From an uncultured candidate division Zixibacteria bacterium (lineage in GTDB: Bacteria > Zixibacteria > MSB-5A5 > GN15 > FEB-12), in NCBI GenBank assembly GCA_913009765.1, contig CAJVYT010000071.1, positions 1 to 13,563 of the forward strand: DNA of 13,563 bases. The letters are read 5' to 3'. This document shows positions 7,155 through 13,563 of this stretch, one piece after another. The notes beneath the pieces were generated by a model. It searched no databases and was not told the DNA's origin. It saw nothing but the letters and a program-made list of their open reading frames with translations. Numbering within the stretch: position 1 is the stretch's first letter; every line of letters starts with the position of its first letter. The translations under genes and the position numbers were made by a program.

Positions 7155-8543
7155 TTATTTTCCTATACAAAATTTAGAGAATATTTTCCCTAAAATATCT
7201 TCATTATATACTTTTCCGGTAATTTCGTCAATTTCATTTATGGAACAACGTAAATCAAATGCAGTAAGCTCCGGTGTTTCATCTGCTTGCAGTTTTTTCT
7301 CTGCTTCTTTTAACTTTTGTAAAGCTCCGCTCAATTTCTGTTTATGACGAGCCGAGGTTACCACCAGCCCCGAGGTTAAATCCGGCAGTGTAGCTTCTAT
7401 ACGCATTAATATCTCTTTTTTTAAGACAGATATCTGTTTTTTTGTCTTACACGAAATTGCTGTATATTCTATATAGGAATCAGTTATAGTTGATTTGTCT
7501 AATTTATTGCCCACCAATATGTTATTGGCTTTGCTGTACTTATCCACATCTTTATGTAGGTTACTTTTCCAGTTCTTTTGAGAGAGATCAAACATCCAAA
7601 GCAGTAAATCAGCAGAATCAATTATTTTTTGGGCTGATTTCTGCCCTTCTTTTTCTATCATTCCGCCTGATTTTCTCATCCCTGCTGTATCGACAATATT
7701 AACTTTGTAACCGCCGAGTTCAATAGATTCTGTAAGATAGTCACGAGTTGTCCCAGCTGTGGGAGTTACTAAAGCTCTGTTTTGTTTGAGAAGCAGATTA
7801 AACAGGGAAGATTTACCGACATTTGGTCTACCGGCGATTGCTATTGTATACCCCTCTTGAATTATCTTACCTCCTTTATAGGAGTTTTTTAATTCTTTTA
7901 TTTTTGATATAATATCTTTTAAATCATTTTGTAATTTTTCTTTATCTTTTGGATCTATCTCATCTTCAGGATAATCAATCGATGCTTCCACGTCGGCAAT
8001 AATTTCAATCAGCGAATTACGGAGCATGCCAATATGCTCCGAATATGCTCCAATAAGATGCTCCCGTGCGGAATTGTATGAACTTTCTGTATTGGCAGAA
8101 ATTATTTCAGCTACAGATTCTGCTTTAGCTAAATCAATATTGCCTGATAAAAATGCAAGTTTACTGAATTCTCCCGGCTCTGCCATACGGGCACCGCTTT
8201 GAATTATTGCATCCTGAATAAGCATGACAACCTGTCTACCGCCGTGGCAAAAGATTTCAACCTGTTCTAAGCCGGTATATGATTTTCCATAAGGCATATA
8301 GACAGCCATGACTTCATCAATAACTTCTTTTTTGTCATTAAAAAAATGACCAAACCTCATTACAAACGGTTGTGGTTTATTTTTATTTCTTTTTGAGATT
8401 GGCTGAAAATGTTTTTGTAAATAAGATAAACTCTGTGAGCCTGCTATTCGCAAGGCAGCAATACCGCCCTCACCGGGGGGAGTTATAACAGCGACAATAG
8501 TATCATCATCGCTGTTATTTTTATTTGCAGTATTATCATTCAA
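7155..8543 (-). CDS. mnmE: tRNA modification GTPase MnmE (TrmE/ThdF)
   Basis: A 462-residue GTPase that partners MnmG in wobble-uridine modification. The N-terminal tetrahydrofolate-binding domain (about 14-130) shows TIVAVITPPGEGGIAALRI and FCHGGR. The G domain has G1 GRPNVGKS (238-245), G2 GTTRD (264-268), G3 DTAG (285-288) and G4 NKLD (346-349). The protein ends with the catalytic CIGK (459-462), required for the reaction. The start is TTG at 8543, 4 bp after the yidC stop. No in-frame ATG or GTG precedes the conserved N-terminus and no good Shine-Dalgarno is visible, so re-initiation from yidC is likely. The length is normal and all motifs are intact. Confidence 0.98.
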   Translation of the reverse strand: MNDNTANKNNSDDDTIVAVITPPGEGGIAALRIAGSQSLSYLQKHFQPISKRNKNKPQPFVMRFGHFFNDKKEVIDEVMAVYMPYGKSYTGLEQVEIFCHGGRQVVMLIQDAIIQSGARMAEPGEFSKLAFLSGNIDLAKAESVAEIISANTESSYNSAREHLIGAYSEHIGMLRNSLIEIIADVEASIDYPEDEIDPKDKEKLQNDLKDIISKIKELKNSYKGGKIIQEGYTIAIAGRPNVGKSSLFNLLLKQNRALVTPTAGTTRDYLTESIELGGYKVNIVDTAGMRKSGGMIEKEGQKSAQKIIDSADLLLWMFDLSQKNWKSNLHKDVDKYSKANNILVGNKLDKSTITDSYIEYTAISCKTKKQISVLKKEILMRIEATLPDLTSGLVVTSARHKQKLSGALQKLKEAEKKLQADETPELTAFDLRCSINEIDEITGKVYNEDILGKIFSKFCIGK

Positions 8544-8547
8544 AATA

Positions 8548-10281
8548 TTAAGCAGTTTTAACGTTTGTATTTTTTAGTTCTTTACGTTTAAAGAGTACGT
8601 AGTCGAGCAGTGAAAAGACAGAAAAACATGTCCAGTATAATACTAAACCTGATGCAAATGAATGAAATGCCCACCCCATAAACAGAGGCATGATATATCC
8701 GATAGCTTTATTTTGCTGAGTACTTGCACCCATAGTTAGTTTCTGAGAGAAGAACTGTGCTGTTACCATAATCAGAACTAAAAACATATATGGGTCAGTA
8801 TACGATGAGGCACCGCGTGAAAGATCATTAATAAACCAAACAAATGGAGCATCACGCAGGAGAATTGTTGAGCGGAAAACAGCAAACAATGCAAAGAATA
8901 ACGGCATCTGCGGAAGCATAGGCAGACAACCGGAAATTGGATTGACCCCATGTTCTTTATACAGTTTCATAGTTTCTTTTTGCATTCGCTGAGGATCTTT
9001 GCCGTATTTCTTTTTAACTTCTTCAAGTTGAGGCTGAACAACTTTCATTGCATTCATTGATTTAAACGATTTCATTGAAAGTGGAAGAGTAACAATTTTA
9101 ACAAAGAAGGCAAAAAGTATTATAACCAATCCATAGTTTGGAACAAATTCATACATTTTAGGAAGCAGCCACATAATAGGTACAGCAAATATTTTAATAA
9201 TCCATCCTACAAATGGCGTTGTTCCTATATTCATAATTTTTTCAAGGTTTTCATTGTAGTCAGCCATCATGTTATAATCAAGTGGTCCGACAAACACAGT
9301 AAAACTATCTGTCATCGAAACCACATTGGCAAACGGCATATCAAGACCAACGGTAATCAATCGTTCATCAAGCATCCCGTCTTTTGTTGTAACAGTATTG
9401 ATAACACCATTGGCACTTACCGCATCGGCATTTCTGTTTTTGGGAATGAGAACCGCAGAAAAATATTTGGAACGTACGCCCGCCCATTCAGTGTTACCGT
9501 CCAATGATTGCTTTAGTTTTTTGTCTTCAAAATCATTAAGCTTTTCTAATGAACCGCCTTGGTATGTTAAAGCATCCATTGCTTTATAATCTGCTTGCGG
9601 TTGCGGTTCAGTGACCCCTAATGGAGTATTCCAAATAAGAGTATACTTGCCGGTAAGTCCCATTTTTTGTGGGTCAACAAGTTCTATATCTAATTCATAA
9701 TCATACCTATTGGGGAAAAAATGATAATGCTTTTTAATTGCAGACCCATCTTCTTTAACATACTGATAGGTAACCGAAATTTCACCGGAGGTTGCATCGT
9801 AGGTTCCGGGTTGAAGTGTTGATGTAAAAGTTGTTTGAGATGTGTTGTAAGTTCCACCGGCAAAAGATAATGTTGGCGTTGCAAATTTTGCATTGGGTAT
9901 CATCTCAATCAATTCACCGTTGCGGTATGTGTAATCTTTTAAGAGTAATGAAACAGGTCCGCCGCCAAAAGTTGTGAGTTTTACAATATATTTATTGGTT
10001 TCAATAATGACAGTATCATTGACAATATTCTGCTGAATACTGTCAGCTTGTATTACAACATTATCTTGAGTTACATCTGTTGTCGCCGTTGGCTCTAAAG
10101 ATTGATTCGGTTGAGAGTCTGCAGAATATTGAGTTTGAGAAGATGTCTGAGTTGTATCAACTACCTGTTCTACTACAGGTGTTTTAGCCGGAGAGTACAG
10201 CCCCAGTGATTCCATTATATCAAAATAGAAAAATATCAGTACTCCGAGTGCGGCAACGAGTGCCATTGTTTTTTTATCCAA
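8548..10281 (-). CDS. yidC: Membrane protein insertase YidC
   Basis: A 577-residue YidC/Oxa1 protein of the two-membrane type. It has an N-terminal transmembrane anchor (about 6-25), a low-complexity Gln/Thr/Ser linker (about 33-70), a large periplasmic beta-sandwich domain (about 75-345) and the five-helix insertase core (about 352-565). A basic residue in the FFVKIVTLPLS helix (K in place of the more common R) matches the hydrophilic-groove position. The cytoplasmic hairpin (QPQLEEVKKKYGKDPQRMQKE) and GCLPMLPQMPLFFALF are typical. The start is TTG at 10281: it gives MDKKTMALV as in the family and lies seven bases after AAGGGA. The large periplasmic domain argues for a diderm host. jag, often found between yidC and mnmE in Gram-positives, is absent. 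Confidence 0.98.
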   Translation of the reverse strand: MDKKTMALVAALGVLIFFYFDIMESLGLYSPAKTPVVEQVVDTTQTSSQTQYSADSQPNQSLEPTATTDVTQDNVVIQADSIQQNIVNDTVIIETNKYIVKLTTFGGGPVSLLLKDYTYRNGELIEMIPNAKFATPTLSFAGGTYNTSQTTFTSTLQPGTYDATSGEISVTYQYVKEDGSAIKKHYHFFPNRYDYELDIELVDPQKMGLTGKYTLIWNTPLGVTEPQPQADYKAMDALTYQGGSLEKLNDFEDKKLKQSLDGNTEWAGVRSKYFSAVLIPKNRNADAVSANGVINTVTTKDGMLDERLITVGLDMPFANVVSMTDSFTVFVGPLDYNMMADYNENLEKIMNIGTTPFVGWIIKIFAVPIMWLLPKMYEFVPNYGLVIILFAFFVKIVTLPLSMKSFKSMNAMKVVQPQLEEVKKKYGKDPQRMQKETMKLYKEHGVNPISGCLPMLPQMPLFFALFAVFRSTILLRDAPFVWFINDLSRGASSYTDPYMFLVLIMVTAQFFSQKLTMGASTQQNKAIGYIMPLFMGWAFHSFASGLVLYWTCFSVFSLLDYVLFKRKELKNTNVKTA

Positions 10282-10288
10282 TGAAATA

Positions 10289-10294
10289 TCCCTT
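10289..10294 (-). promoter_or_regulatory. Shine-Dalgarno supporting the yidC TTG start
   Basis: AAGGGA on the minus strand lies seven bases before the TTG at 10281. The next ATG, five codons in, would be too far away. Confidence 0.65.
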
Positions 10295-10344
10295 ATTTCA
10301 AACTTTTTTTATCATTTTAAGTTACTACTCTTTAAGTCTCAAAA

Positions 10345-10626
10345 TTATTCAACCGGATCATATCCACCCTCGTGCCACGGGTGGCACCGGAGCAGGCGTT
10401 TTGCTGCCATCATGCTCCCTTTAAATGCTCCGTATTTCCGCAAGGCATCTTCTGCATAATGTGAACAGCTTGGATAAAACCTGCAGCTGTTACCGAATAT
10501 TGGAGATAACGTAATGCGGTATAAGTATATAGCAAATATAAGGGGGTATGAAACGTAGATTGATATTTTACGCCATATCGTTGATTTTTTTGAATAACTT
10601 AGAGATTTCAGCATTAATTTGCTCAA
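10345..10626 (-). CDS. yidD: Membrane protein insertion efficiency factor YidD
   Basis: A small protein of the YidD family (DUF37), which assists YidC-dependent insertion at the inner membrane. Diagnostic residues are C48RFYPSC54, [13 protein letters not shown] (80-92) and the amphipathic helix around [18 protein letters not shown]. The 93-residue version starts at TTG 10626 and overlaps rnpA by 59 bp. An ATG at 10614 gives 89 residues; neither start has a strong Shine-Dalgarno, and both leave an N-terminal extension longer than usual. Overlap with rnpA is common for this gene. A 63-bp gap separates it from yidC, and I see nothing distinctive in that gap. Confidence 0.95.
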   Translation of the reverse strand: MSKLMLKSLSYSKKSTIWRKISIYVSYPLIFAIYLYRITLSPIFGNSCRFYPSCSHYAEDALRKYGAFKGSMMAAKRLLRCHPWHEGGYDPVE

Positions 10627-10915
10627 ATGAAGCTCGCTTACATCCTACATTAGGAAGAATCGCAATTTGATAATCAACATTAAAAACCTGATAATTAATG
10701 CGAACAGCCTCTTTAAACAAACGTTTTATCCGGTTGCGTTCTACTGCGTTGCCAAGTTTTCGACCGACTAAGACCGTATATTGAAATTCTTTGGCAACGG
10801 CATAAAAAAGTAAAAAACAATCCCCGGATATTTTCTGCCCATTTTTCAGCAGAGTGTCAATAGCAACTTTGCTTTTGAGGCTTTTCTTCCGGGGGAGTTT
10901 ATTTCTTACGAGCAA
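10568..10915 (-). CDS. rnpA: Ribonuclease P protein component RnpA
   Basis: A 115-residue basic protein that binds RNase P RNA and helps it cleave the 5' leaders of pre-tRNA. The family signature [18 protein letters not shown] lies at 55-72, and FLLFYAV with TVLVGRKLG forms the central beta-sheet that binds the leader. The start is TTG at 10915, inside the last codons of rpmH (17-bp overlap), and no ATG lies before the conserved [10 protein letters not shown] segment. The dense rpmH-rnpA-yidD overlaps imply one transcript and coupled translation. The length is within the normal range for the family. Confidence 0.97.
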   Translation of the reverse strand: MLVRNKLPRKKSLKSKVAIDTLLKNGQKISGDCFLLFYAVAKEFQYTVLVGRKLGNAVERNRIKRLFKEAVRINYQVFNVDYQIAILPNVGCKRASFEQINAEISKLFKKINDMA

Positions 10916-11051
10916 CTTTAACGGTTAATCTTTTTCTACCTTTAGCACGACGACGAGCTAAAACTTTTCGTCCACCTTTTGTAGACATACGTGCTCTAAA
11001 ACCGTGGTCATTTAATTTCTTACGGTTTGATGGTTGAAACGTTCTTTTCAT
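10899..11051 (-). CDS. rpmH: 50S ribosomal protein L34
   Basis: A 50-residue, extremely basic protein with the L34 signature: [12 protein letters not shown] at the start, [18 protein letters not shown] in the middle and AKGRKRLTV near the end. The length is slightly above the usual 44-46, through a short Lys/Arg tail. The ATG at 11051 is preceded by AAAGGAAG, about seven bases upstream. It is the first gene of the minus-strand block. Upstream, dnaA (its frequent divergent or adjacent partner) is absent; instead the exported-protein gene at 11220 diverges from it. Confidence 0.98.
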   Translation of the reverse strand: MKRTFQPSNRKKLNDHGFRARMSTKGGRKVLARRRAKGRKRLTVKVARKK

Positions 11052-11077
11052 ATCATTACTTCCTTTAAATTAGCCCG

Positions 11078-11107
11078 ATAATATACACAAATTTCAATAA
11101 TAGGCAA
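11078..11107 (-). promoter_or_regulatory. Candidate promoter of the rpmH block
   Basis: On the minus strand TTGCCT (11102-11107) and TATTAT (11078-11083) are 18 bp apart. The -10 lies about 27 bases before the rpmH ATG, and the Shine-Dalgarno follows. A one-mismatch DnaA-box word, ATATACACA (11081-11089, plus), overlaps the -10. Confidence 0.45.
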
Positions 11108-11131
11108 GAAATATTAATAGTGAATTTATCT

Positions 11132-11195
11132 ATTCTTTGAACCGCACATTATTTTTTTACTGCTTTCTACTGCAAAATAATGTACATTCTTTGAA
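11132..11195. repeat. Inverted repeat nested in a direct repeat, divergent promoter region
   Basis: ATTCTTTGAA occurs at 11132-11141 and 11186-11195 as an exact direct repeat. Between the copies, ACATTATTTT (11146-11155) and AAAATAATGT (11174-11183) form a perfect 10-bp inverted repeat with an 18-bp loop. The element lies upstream of the plus-strand gene at 11220 and could be an operator or transcript hairpin. Confidence 0.5.
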
Positions 11196-11219
11196 AATCT
11201 ACTAAAAATCTTAGAGGAT

Positions 11220-11765
11220 TTGGTGAAATTACATCTTATTTGTTTTACATCGTTAATTGTTTTTACATTTATAACATTTTGTACCGTTATAGCAGATGAA
11301 TCAAATTATAATTCAAATACTGTTTGTTTAAAGAAAGTTCAATCCGAGGTTGCTTTAGATAATTATATTGAGATAACAGACATCTACAATAGATCGTATT
11401 CTGGATTCTTTAAAAAAGTTAATTATGTTGAAAAGAGCCTAATTTTTATGAAACAAGAGTTCGGAATTAATGATACTTTAACTACCATTGAATTTGAGAA
11501 TATTTCTCAAATAGCTGTTAAGAGAGAAAAATATGACTATACGATGCTAAATCGATGGGGGAAAATCGGAGTATTGACCGGTTTTGGCTTAGGGATGTAT
11601 CAAACATTTAAAAATGATAAAACAAATATATATGGTGAGAGTATTGATAATTTTAATTTTTTAGATGTAATAAAATACTGCGTTATCGGTGGCGGAGTTG
11701 GCTCTATTATTGGTTTTGTTGCCGGAAAAAATGCCATAGTAACTCTAACTATATCATGCAAGTAA
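11220..11765 (+). CDS. Exported protein of unknown function with glycine-rich hydrophobic C-terminus
   Basis: I do not recognise this 181-residue protein. The N-terminus is a classical signal sequence (basic MVK, then a hydrophobic run to about residue 24, ending near VIADES). A middle region (about 47-103) has a strand-turn-strand pattern of the kind YIEITDIYNRSYSGFF ... LIFMKQE ... IEFENISQIAVKR, reminiscent of small beta-barrel (LSm/SH3-like) proteins that often precede glycine-zipper tails. The second half has two glycine-rich hydrophobic stretches (about 114-126 and 153-170). The first codon is TTG at 11220 or GTG at 11223; AGAGGA lies at 11213-11218, nearer the ideal spacing for the GTG, which gives MKLHLICF. 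It is 7 bp from the methyltransferase gene and probably co-transcribed. It is more AT-rich than the core block. Confidence 0.7.
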   Translation: MVKLHLICFTSLIVFTFITFCTVIADESNYNSNTVCLKKVQSEVALDNYIEITDIYNRSYSGFFKKVNYVEKSLIFMKQEFGINDTLTTIEFENISQIAVKREKYDYTMLNRWGKIGVLTGFGLGMYQTFKNDKTNIYGESIDNFNFLDVIKYCVIGGGVGSIIGFVAGKNAIVTLTISCK

Positions 11766-11772
11766 TAAAATA

Positions 11773-12417
11773 ATGTATTCATACGACAAACAATACGGCT
11801 CTCATAAGGCGGTTTTTGGGGAAAAACCGGAGAAAATCTTAGTCGATTTTTATACACAAATCGATAATTCTGCCCCAATTTTAGATATTGGAGCAGGTCA
11901 AGGCAGGCATAGTTTGTTTTTAGCAGGCAACGGGTATGCAATAGAGGCATTGGAACCATCAGAAGTTGGTATCAAGCAGATACAGGAAGTCGCCGAAAAA
12001 AACTCTTATCCAATATTTCTTTCGCATTGCAATCTTTCCACTTTTGAACCAAAGGCAGACTATTATTCAGCTATTCTTATTTTTGGGATTTTACAAATTT
12101 TGACACGGGATGAAATAAATTCTTTGATAAAATCTCTGTATGAATGGACTGCTGAAGAGTCACTTATTTTTATCACTGCCTTTTCAACTGAAAATGCATC
12201 GTATGTCGCTCATAAAAAAGATGACAAAGAAATCGGTAAGAATTCGTTTAAAGATTCTGACGGCATGGTTCGAACATATTTGGAACCAAATGAGATTTTG
12301 GAACTGTTTCCAAATTATAAAGTGCTGCATCATAAAGAATTTTTAACAGAGATGCAACAACATGGTGATAGTGCCTTGCATCAGCACGCTATGATAGAAG
12401 CCGTGTTGAGTGTGTAG
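11773..12417 (+). CDS. Class I SAM-dependent methyltransferase, TehB-like
   Basis: A 214-residue protein with a Rossmann methyltransferase core. Motif I is PILDIGAGQGRHSLFLAGNG (about 35-54), followed by the acidic beta-2 end EALEP (about 58-62) and a motif IV-like segment DYYSAILIFGILQIL. The phrase GRHSLFLAGNGY resembles TehB and related small-molecule methyltransferases, in which a similar GRNSLYLA segment occurs. TehB methylates tellurite or selenite, but many relatives have other small substrates and the name should not be taken literally. The C-terminal part (FLTEMQQHGDSALHQHAMIEAV) contains a His cluster also seen in TehB-like proteins. The ATG is 7 bp after the stop of the exported-protein gene and has no strong Shine-Dalgarno, suggesting coupling. 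Confidence 0.82.
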   Translation: MYSYDKQYGSHKAVFGEKPEKILVDFYTQIDNSAPILDIGAGQGRHSLFLAGNGYAIEALEPSEVGIKQIQEVAEKNSYPIFLSHCNLSTFEPKADYYSAILIFGILQILTRDEINSLIKSLYEWTAEESLIFITAFSTENASYVAHKKDDKEIGKNSFKDSDGMVRTYLEPNEILELFPNYKVLHHKEFLTEMQQHGDSALHQHAMIEAVLSV

Positions 12418-12437
12418 ATGTTAAAATGTAAATGTAG

Positions 12438-12460
12438 GTCGAAACCCCTGTGGTTTCGAC
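12438..12460. repeat. Perfect palindromic hairpin, 9-bp arms with 5-nt loop
   Basis: GTCGAAACC and GGTTTCGAC flank CCTGT, 20 bp after the methyltransferase stop. There is no T-run on either side, so it is not a standard intrinsic terminator. It looks like an intergenic palindromic unit (REP/MITE-like) or an mRNA-end hairpin; copy number is needed to decide. Confidence 0.55.
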
Positions 12461-12465
12461 AAAGG
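12461..12465 (+). promoter_or_regulatory. Shine-Dalgarno supporting the ATA start at 12475
   Basis: AAAGG lies nine bases before the ATA that would begin the conserved DUF6884-like N-terminus. There is no comparable sequence ahead of the TTG at 12514. Confidence 0.45.
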
Positions 12466-12474
12466 TAATTAAAG

Positions 12475-12888
12475 ATAAAAAAAATAGTTTTAATTTCTTG
12501 TGTAAGTAAAAAATTGGATGTTAAAGCGATGGCAAAAGATTTGTATATAAGCCCGTTGTTTAAATATAATTTTAGATTTGCACAAACTTTTAAACCGAAT
12601 GAAATATTTATTCTTTCTGCTAAATATGGTCTTATAAAAATGGAACAAGAAATTGAACCGTATGACCTTACTTTAAACAAGATGACAACCAAAGAGATTA
12701 AATTTTGGAGTGAAAAAGTTTTAGAACAATTAAAAAATGTTGCCAATTTAGAAAATGATGAATTTATATTTTTAGCTGGGATGAAATATAGAAAATTTCT
12801 GCTACCTTACATAGCATATTATAATATTCCAATGAAAGGAATGAAGATAGGGAAGCAATTACAGTTTTTAAAAAGAACTTTGAGTTAA
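12475..12888 (+). CDS. DUF6884-like protein with probable ATA start
   Basis: The conserved reading frame opens KKIVLISCVSKK and continues AKDLYISPLFKY, IFILSAKYGLI, PYDLTLNKM and IFLAGMKYRKFLLPY, the pattern I associate with DUF6884 proteins (function not established). The first normal start in this frame is TTG at 12514, but it would cut off the IVLISC strand. Extending upstream to the stop at 12466 leaves only TTA, AAG and ATA codons; ATA at 12475 is nine bases after AAAGG and gives MKKIVLISC, so it is the likely start (137 residues). Either ATA is used, or an ancestral ATG has mutated and the gene is weakly expressed or dying. The stop codon overlaps that of the minus-strand gene by 3 bp. 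Family call moderate; start uncertain. Confidence 0.7.
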   Translation: MKKIVLISCVSKKLDVKAMAKDLYISPLFKYNFRFAQTFKPNEIFILSAKYGLIKMEQEIEPYDLTLNKMTTKEIKFWSEKVLEQLKNVANLENDEFIFLAGMKYRKFLLPYIAYYNIPMKGMKIGKQLQFLKRTLS

Positions 12889-13142
12889 AGCCCTTTAATT
12901 ACAAAACCTCTTTTATCTAAGAAAGCATTTGTTTCAGACCAACCTCCGCTAAATTCTTTATGAGAAAGCTCTTGTCCATTTGCAAATTTGTTTGCTAAAG
13001 AAATAGTATATTTAGGTGGATATTGTTCGTTGTTATGCACTAAATAATATTTTTTAATTTTTCTATGTGATGGAATATTGTCAGGGTCAATTTCTTTTAT
13101 GGCATCCAACAAATTTTTTCTAGTGATTTTTTTGGGTATCAT
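12885..13142 (-). CDS. Small protein resembling the N-terminal head domain of McrA-type restriction proteins
   Basis: An 85-residue protein beginning MIPKKITRKNLLDAIKEID and containing KKYYLVHNNEQYPPKYTISLANKF and FSGGWSETNAFLDKRGF. From memory, this pattern (an alpha-helical opening, a tyrosine-rich strand, YPPKY, SLAN, EFSGG and a closing FL..GF) matches a domain found at the N-terminus of larger HNH/McrA-like (ScoMcrA-type) and related nucleases. Here it stands alone with no nuclease domain. The ATG at 13142 is chosen because AAAGGAG (13148-13154) lies five bases before it; an ATG eight codons upstream (13166) would place that Shine-Dalgarno inside the gene. It converges on the DUF6884-like gene with overlapping stop codons. 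Function unknown; the resemblance needs a profile search. Confidence 0.65.
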   Translation of the reverse strand: MIPKKITRKNLLDAIKEIDPDNIPSHRKIKKYYLVHNNEQYPPKYTISLANKFANGQELSHKEFSGGWSETNAFLDKRGFVIKGL

Positions 13143-13147
13143 TGTGT

Positions 13148-13154
13148 CTCCTTT
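13148..13154 (-). promoter_or_regulatory. Shine-Dalgarno fixing the start at 13142
   Basis: AAAGGAG on the minus strand, followed by ACACA and then ATG. It makes the upstream ATG at 13166 unlikely as the start. Confidence 0.8.
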
Positions 13155-13183
13155 TTCTGAAAACATATATAATCATTAACCAA

Positions 13184-13215
13184 AAAAAAGCAGGAACGAC
13201 TGTTCCTGCTTTTTT
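13184..13215 (-). terminator. Rho-independent terminator of the dockerin gene
   Basis: A perfect 14-bp inverted repeat (13184-13197 and 13202-13215) has GC-rich inner arms GCAGGAAC/GTTCCTGC, a 4-base loop and runs of A and T on the two sides. On the minus strand it is followed by eight Ts and begins 18 bp after the dockerin gene's stop. It is symmetrical, so it could also stop plus-strand transcripts coming from the DUF6884-like gene. Confidence 0.93.
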
Positions 13216-13233
13216 CATTTCTATGAAATTATT

Positions 13234-13563
13234 CTACTCACAATCTAACGGTGCAGGTCCGTTGTTAAACGCATAATCAATAAGATATACAAGATCAGAA
13301 ATATTAAGTTCTCCCGATGCATTGATATCCGCTTCTTCAAAGCAGATAGGTGCAGTTCCTTCTCCGAACTGGTAATTAACAAAAAATACAAGATCAGAAA
13401 CATTAATTATATCATTAGCATCACCATTCACATTGCCGCGAATCCCTTGACAACAATTAACAACTACAACCGAATTAACAGATTCTAACGAATAGCTTAG
13501 GTTATCAGAAGAAATAAAAGGTGTGTAAGAGTCATATCCGTCAAAATAAATTTCAACTGATTG
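13234..13563 (-). CDS. C-terminal fragment of a secreted protein with type I dockerin domain
   Basis: The frame is open from the right edge of the window to the stop at 13234 (109 residues), so the N-terminal part lies outside. Residues about 38-109 form a dockerin-like tandem of two calcium-loop/helix repeats: NVNGDANDIINVSDLVFFVN and ADINASGELNISDLVYLIDY, each followed by a GxAP-type turn. A CC pair just before the module and a short Cys-containing tail are typical of this subgroup. Dockerins bind cohesins or serve as C-terminal surface or secretion modules; in lineages such as Zixibacteria they cap many large exported proteins. The nature of the upstream part cannot be seen, though VEIYFDGYDSYTPF looks beta-rich. 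A GTG at 13431 would give only the dockerin and is not the real start. Confidence 0.88.
   Translation of the reverse strand, partial: QSVEIYFDGYDSYTPFISSDNLSYSLESVNSVVVVNCCQGIRGNVNGDANDIINVSDLVFFVNYQFGEGTAPICFEEADINASGELNISDLVYLIDYAFNNGPAPLDCE

Noticed and set aside
7540..7548. Exact DnaA-box word TTATCCACA inside mnmE
   Set aside because: An isolated single word within a conserved coding region.
11600..11959. Minus-strand 119-codon open frame across the exported-protein and methyltransferase genes
   Set aside because: It lies antisense to two better-supported plus-strand genes and has no recognisable domain or ribosome binding site.
12438..12460. Hairpin considered as an intrinsic terminator of the methyltransferase transcript
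   Set aside because: It is followed by AAAGGTAATT on the plus strand and TACATTTACA on the minus strand, with no T-tract.
12381..12746. Minus-strand 121-codon open frame over the DUF6884-like gene
   Set aside because: It is antisense to conserved motifs and includes the palindrome in its reading frame; no family resemblance.
1..13563. tRNA genes, rRNA, CRISPR arrays, insertion sequences, riboswitches
   Set aside because: I read both strands and saw no cloverleaf, regular spaced repeats, transposase motifs or recognisable riboswitch core.

Overview
The window is an AT-rich bacterial chromosome segment built around the conserved origin-proximal cluster rpmH-rnpA-yidD-yidC-mnmE-mnmG-rsmG-parA-parB, all on the minus strand. 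The C-terminal fragment at the right edge carries a type I dockerin with the ISDLVYLIDYAFNNGPAP style of repeat. I associate that style with uncultured lineages of the FCB group such as Zixibacteria, so this is the best taxonomic guess, but it rests on family resemblance and not on a search. A two-membrane envelope is plausible from the YidC with a large periplasmic domain, the bactofilin and the secreted dockerin protein.

Layout. 1-900: a MoxR-family AAA+ ATPase, truncated at its C-terminus by the window edge. 901-1241: a non-coding gap with several DnaA-box-like 9-mers, a 10-bp perfect inverted repeat and a very AT-rich flank; it is a candidate replication origin or DnaA-controlled region. 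1242-11051: a nearly gapless minus-strand block that reads, in transcription order, rpmH, rnpA, yidD, yidC, mnmE, a DinB-superfamily gene, mnmG, rsmG, parA, parB, an M23 peptidase and a bactofilin. Most junctions overlap or are separated by only a few bases. Two parS palindromes lie in the block, one inside rsmG and one between mnmE and the DinB-like gene.

11052-11219 is a divergent promoter region with an inverted repeat and a direct repeat. No dnaA gene lies upstream of rpmH, where it often sits. Instead there is an accessory plus-strand group: an unrecognised exported protein, a TehB-like methyltransferase and a DUF6884-like protein whose only full-length start is an ATA codon. The DUF6884-like gene converges, with overlapping stop codons, on a small minus-strand protein resembling the N-terminal head domain of McrA-type restriction proteins. 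A strong hairpin terminator then separates that gene from the dockerin gene, which runs off the right edge.

Together the core block couples RNA processing (RnpA), membrane protein insertion (YidC/YidD), tRNA wobble modification (MnmE/MnmG), rRNA methylation (RsmG) and chromosome segregation (ParA/ParB/parS). Its most unusual features are the envelope-morphogenesis pair (M23 peptidase plus bactofilin) fused to the end of parAB and the DinB-like gene splitting mnmE from mnmG. Non-ATG starts are frequent: TTG for yidC, mnmE and rnpA, and GTG for parA.
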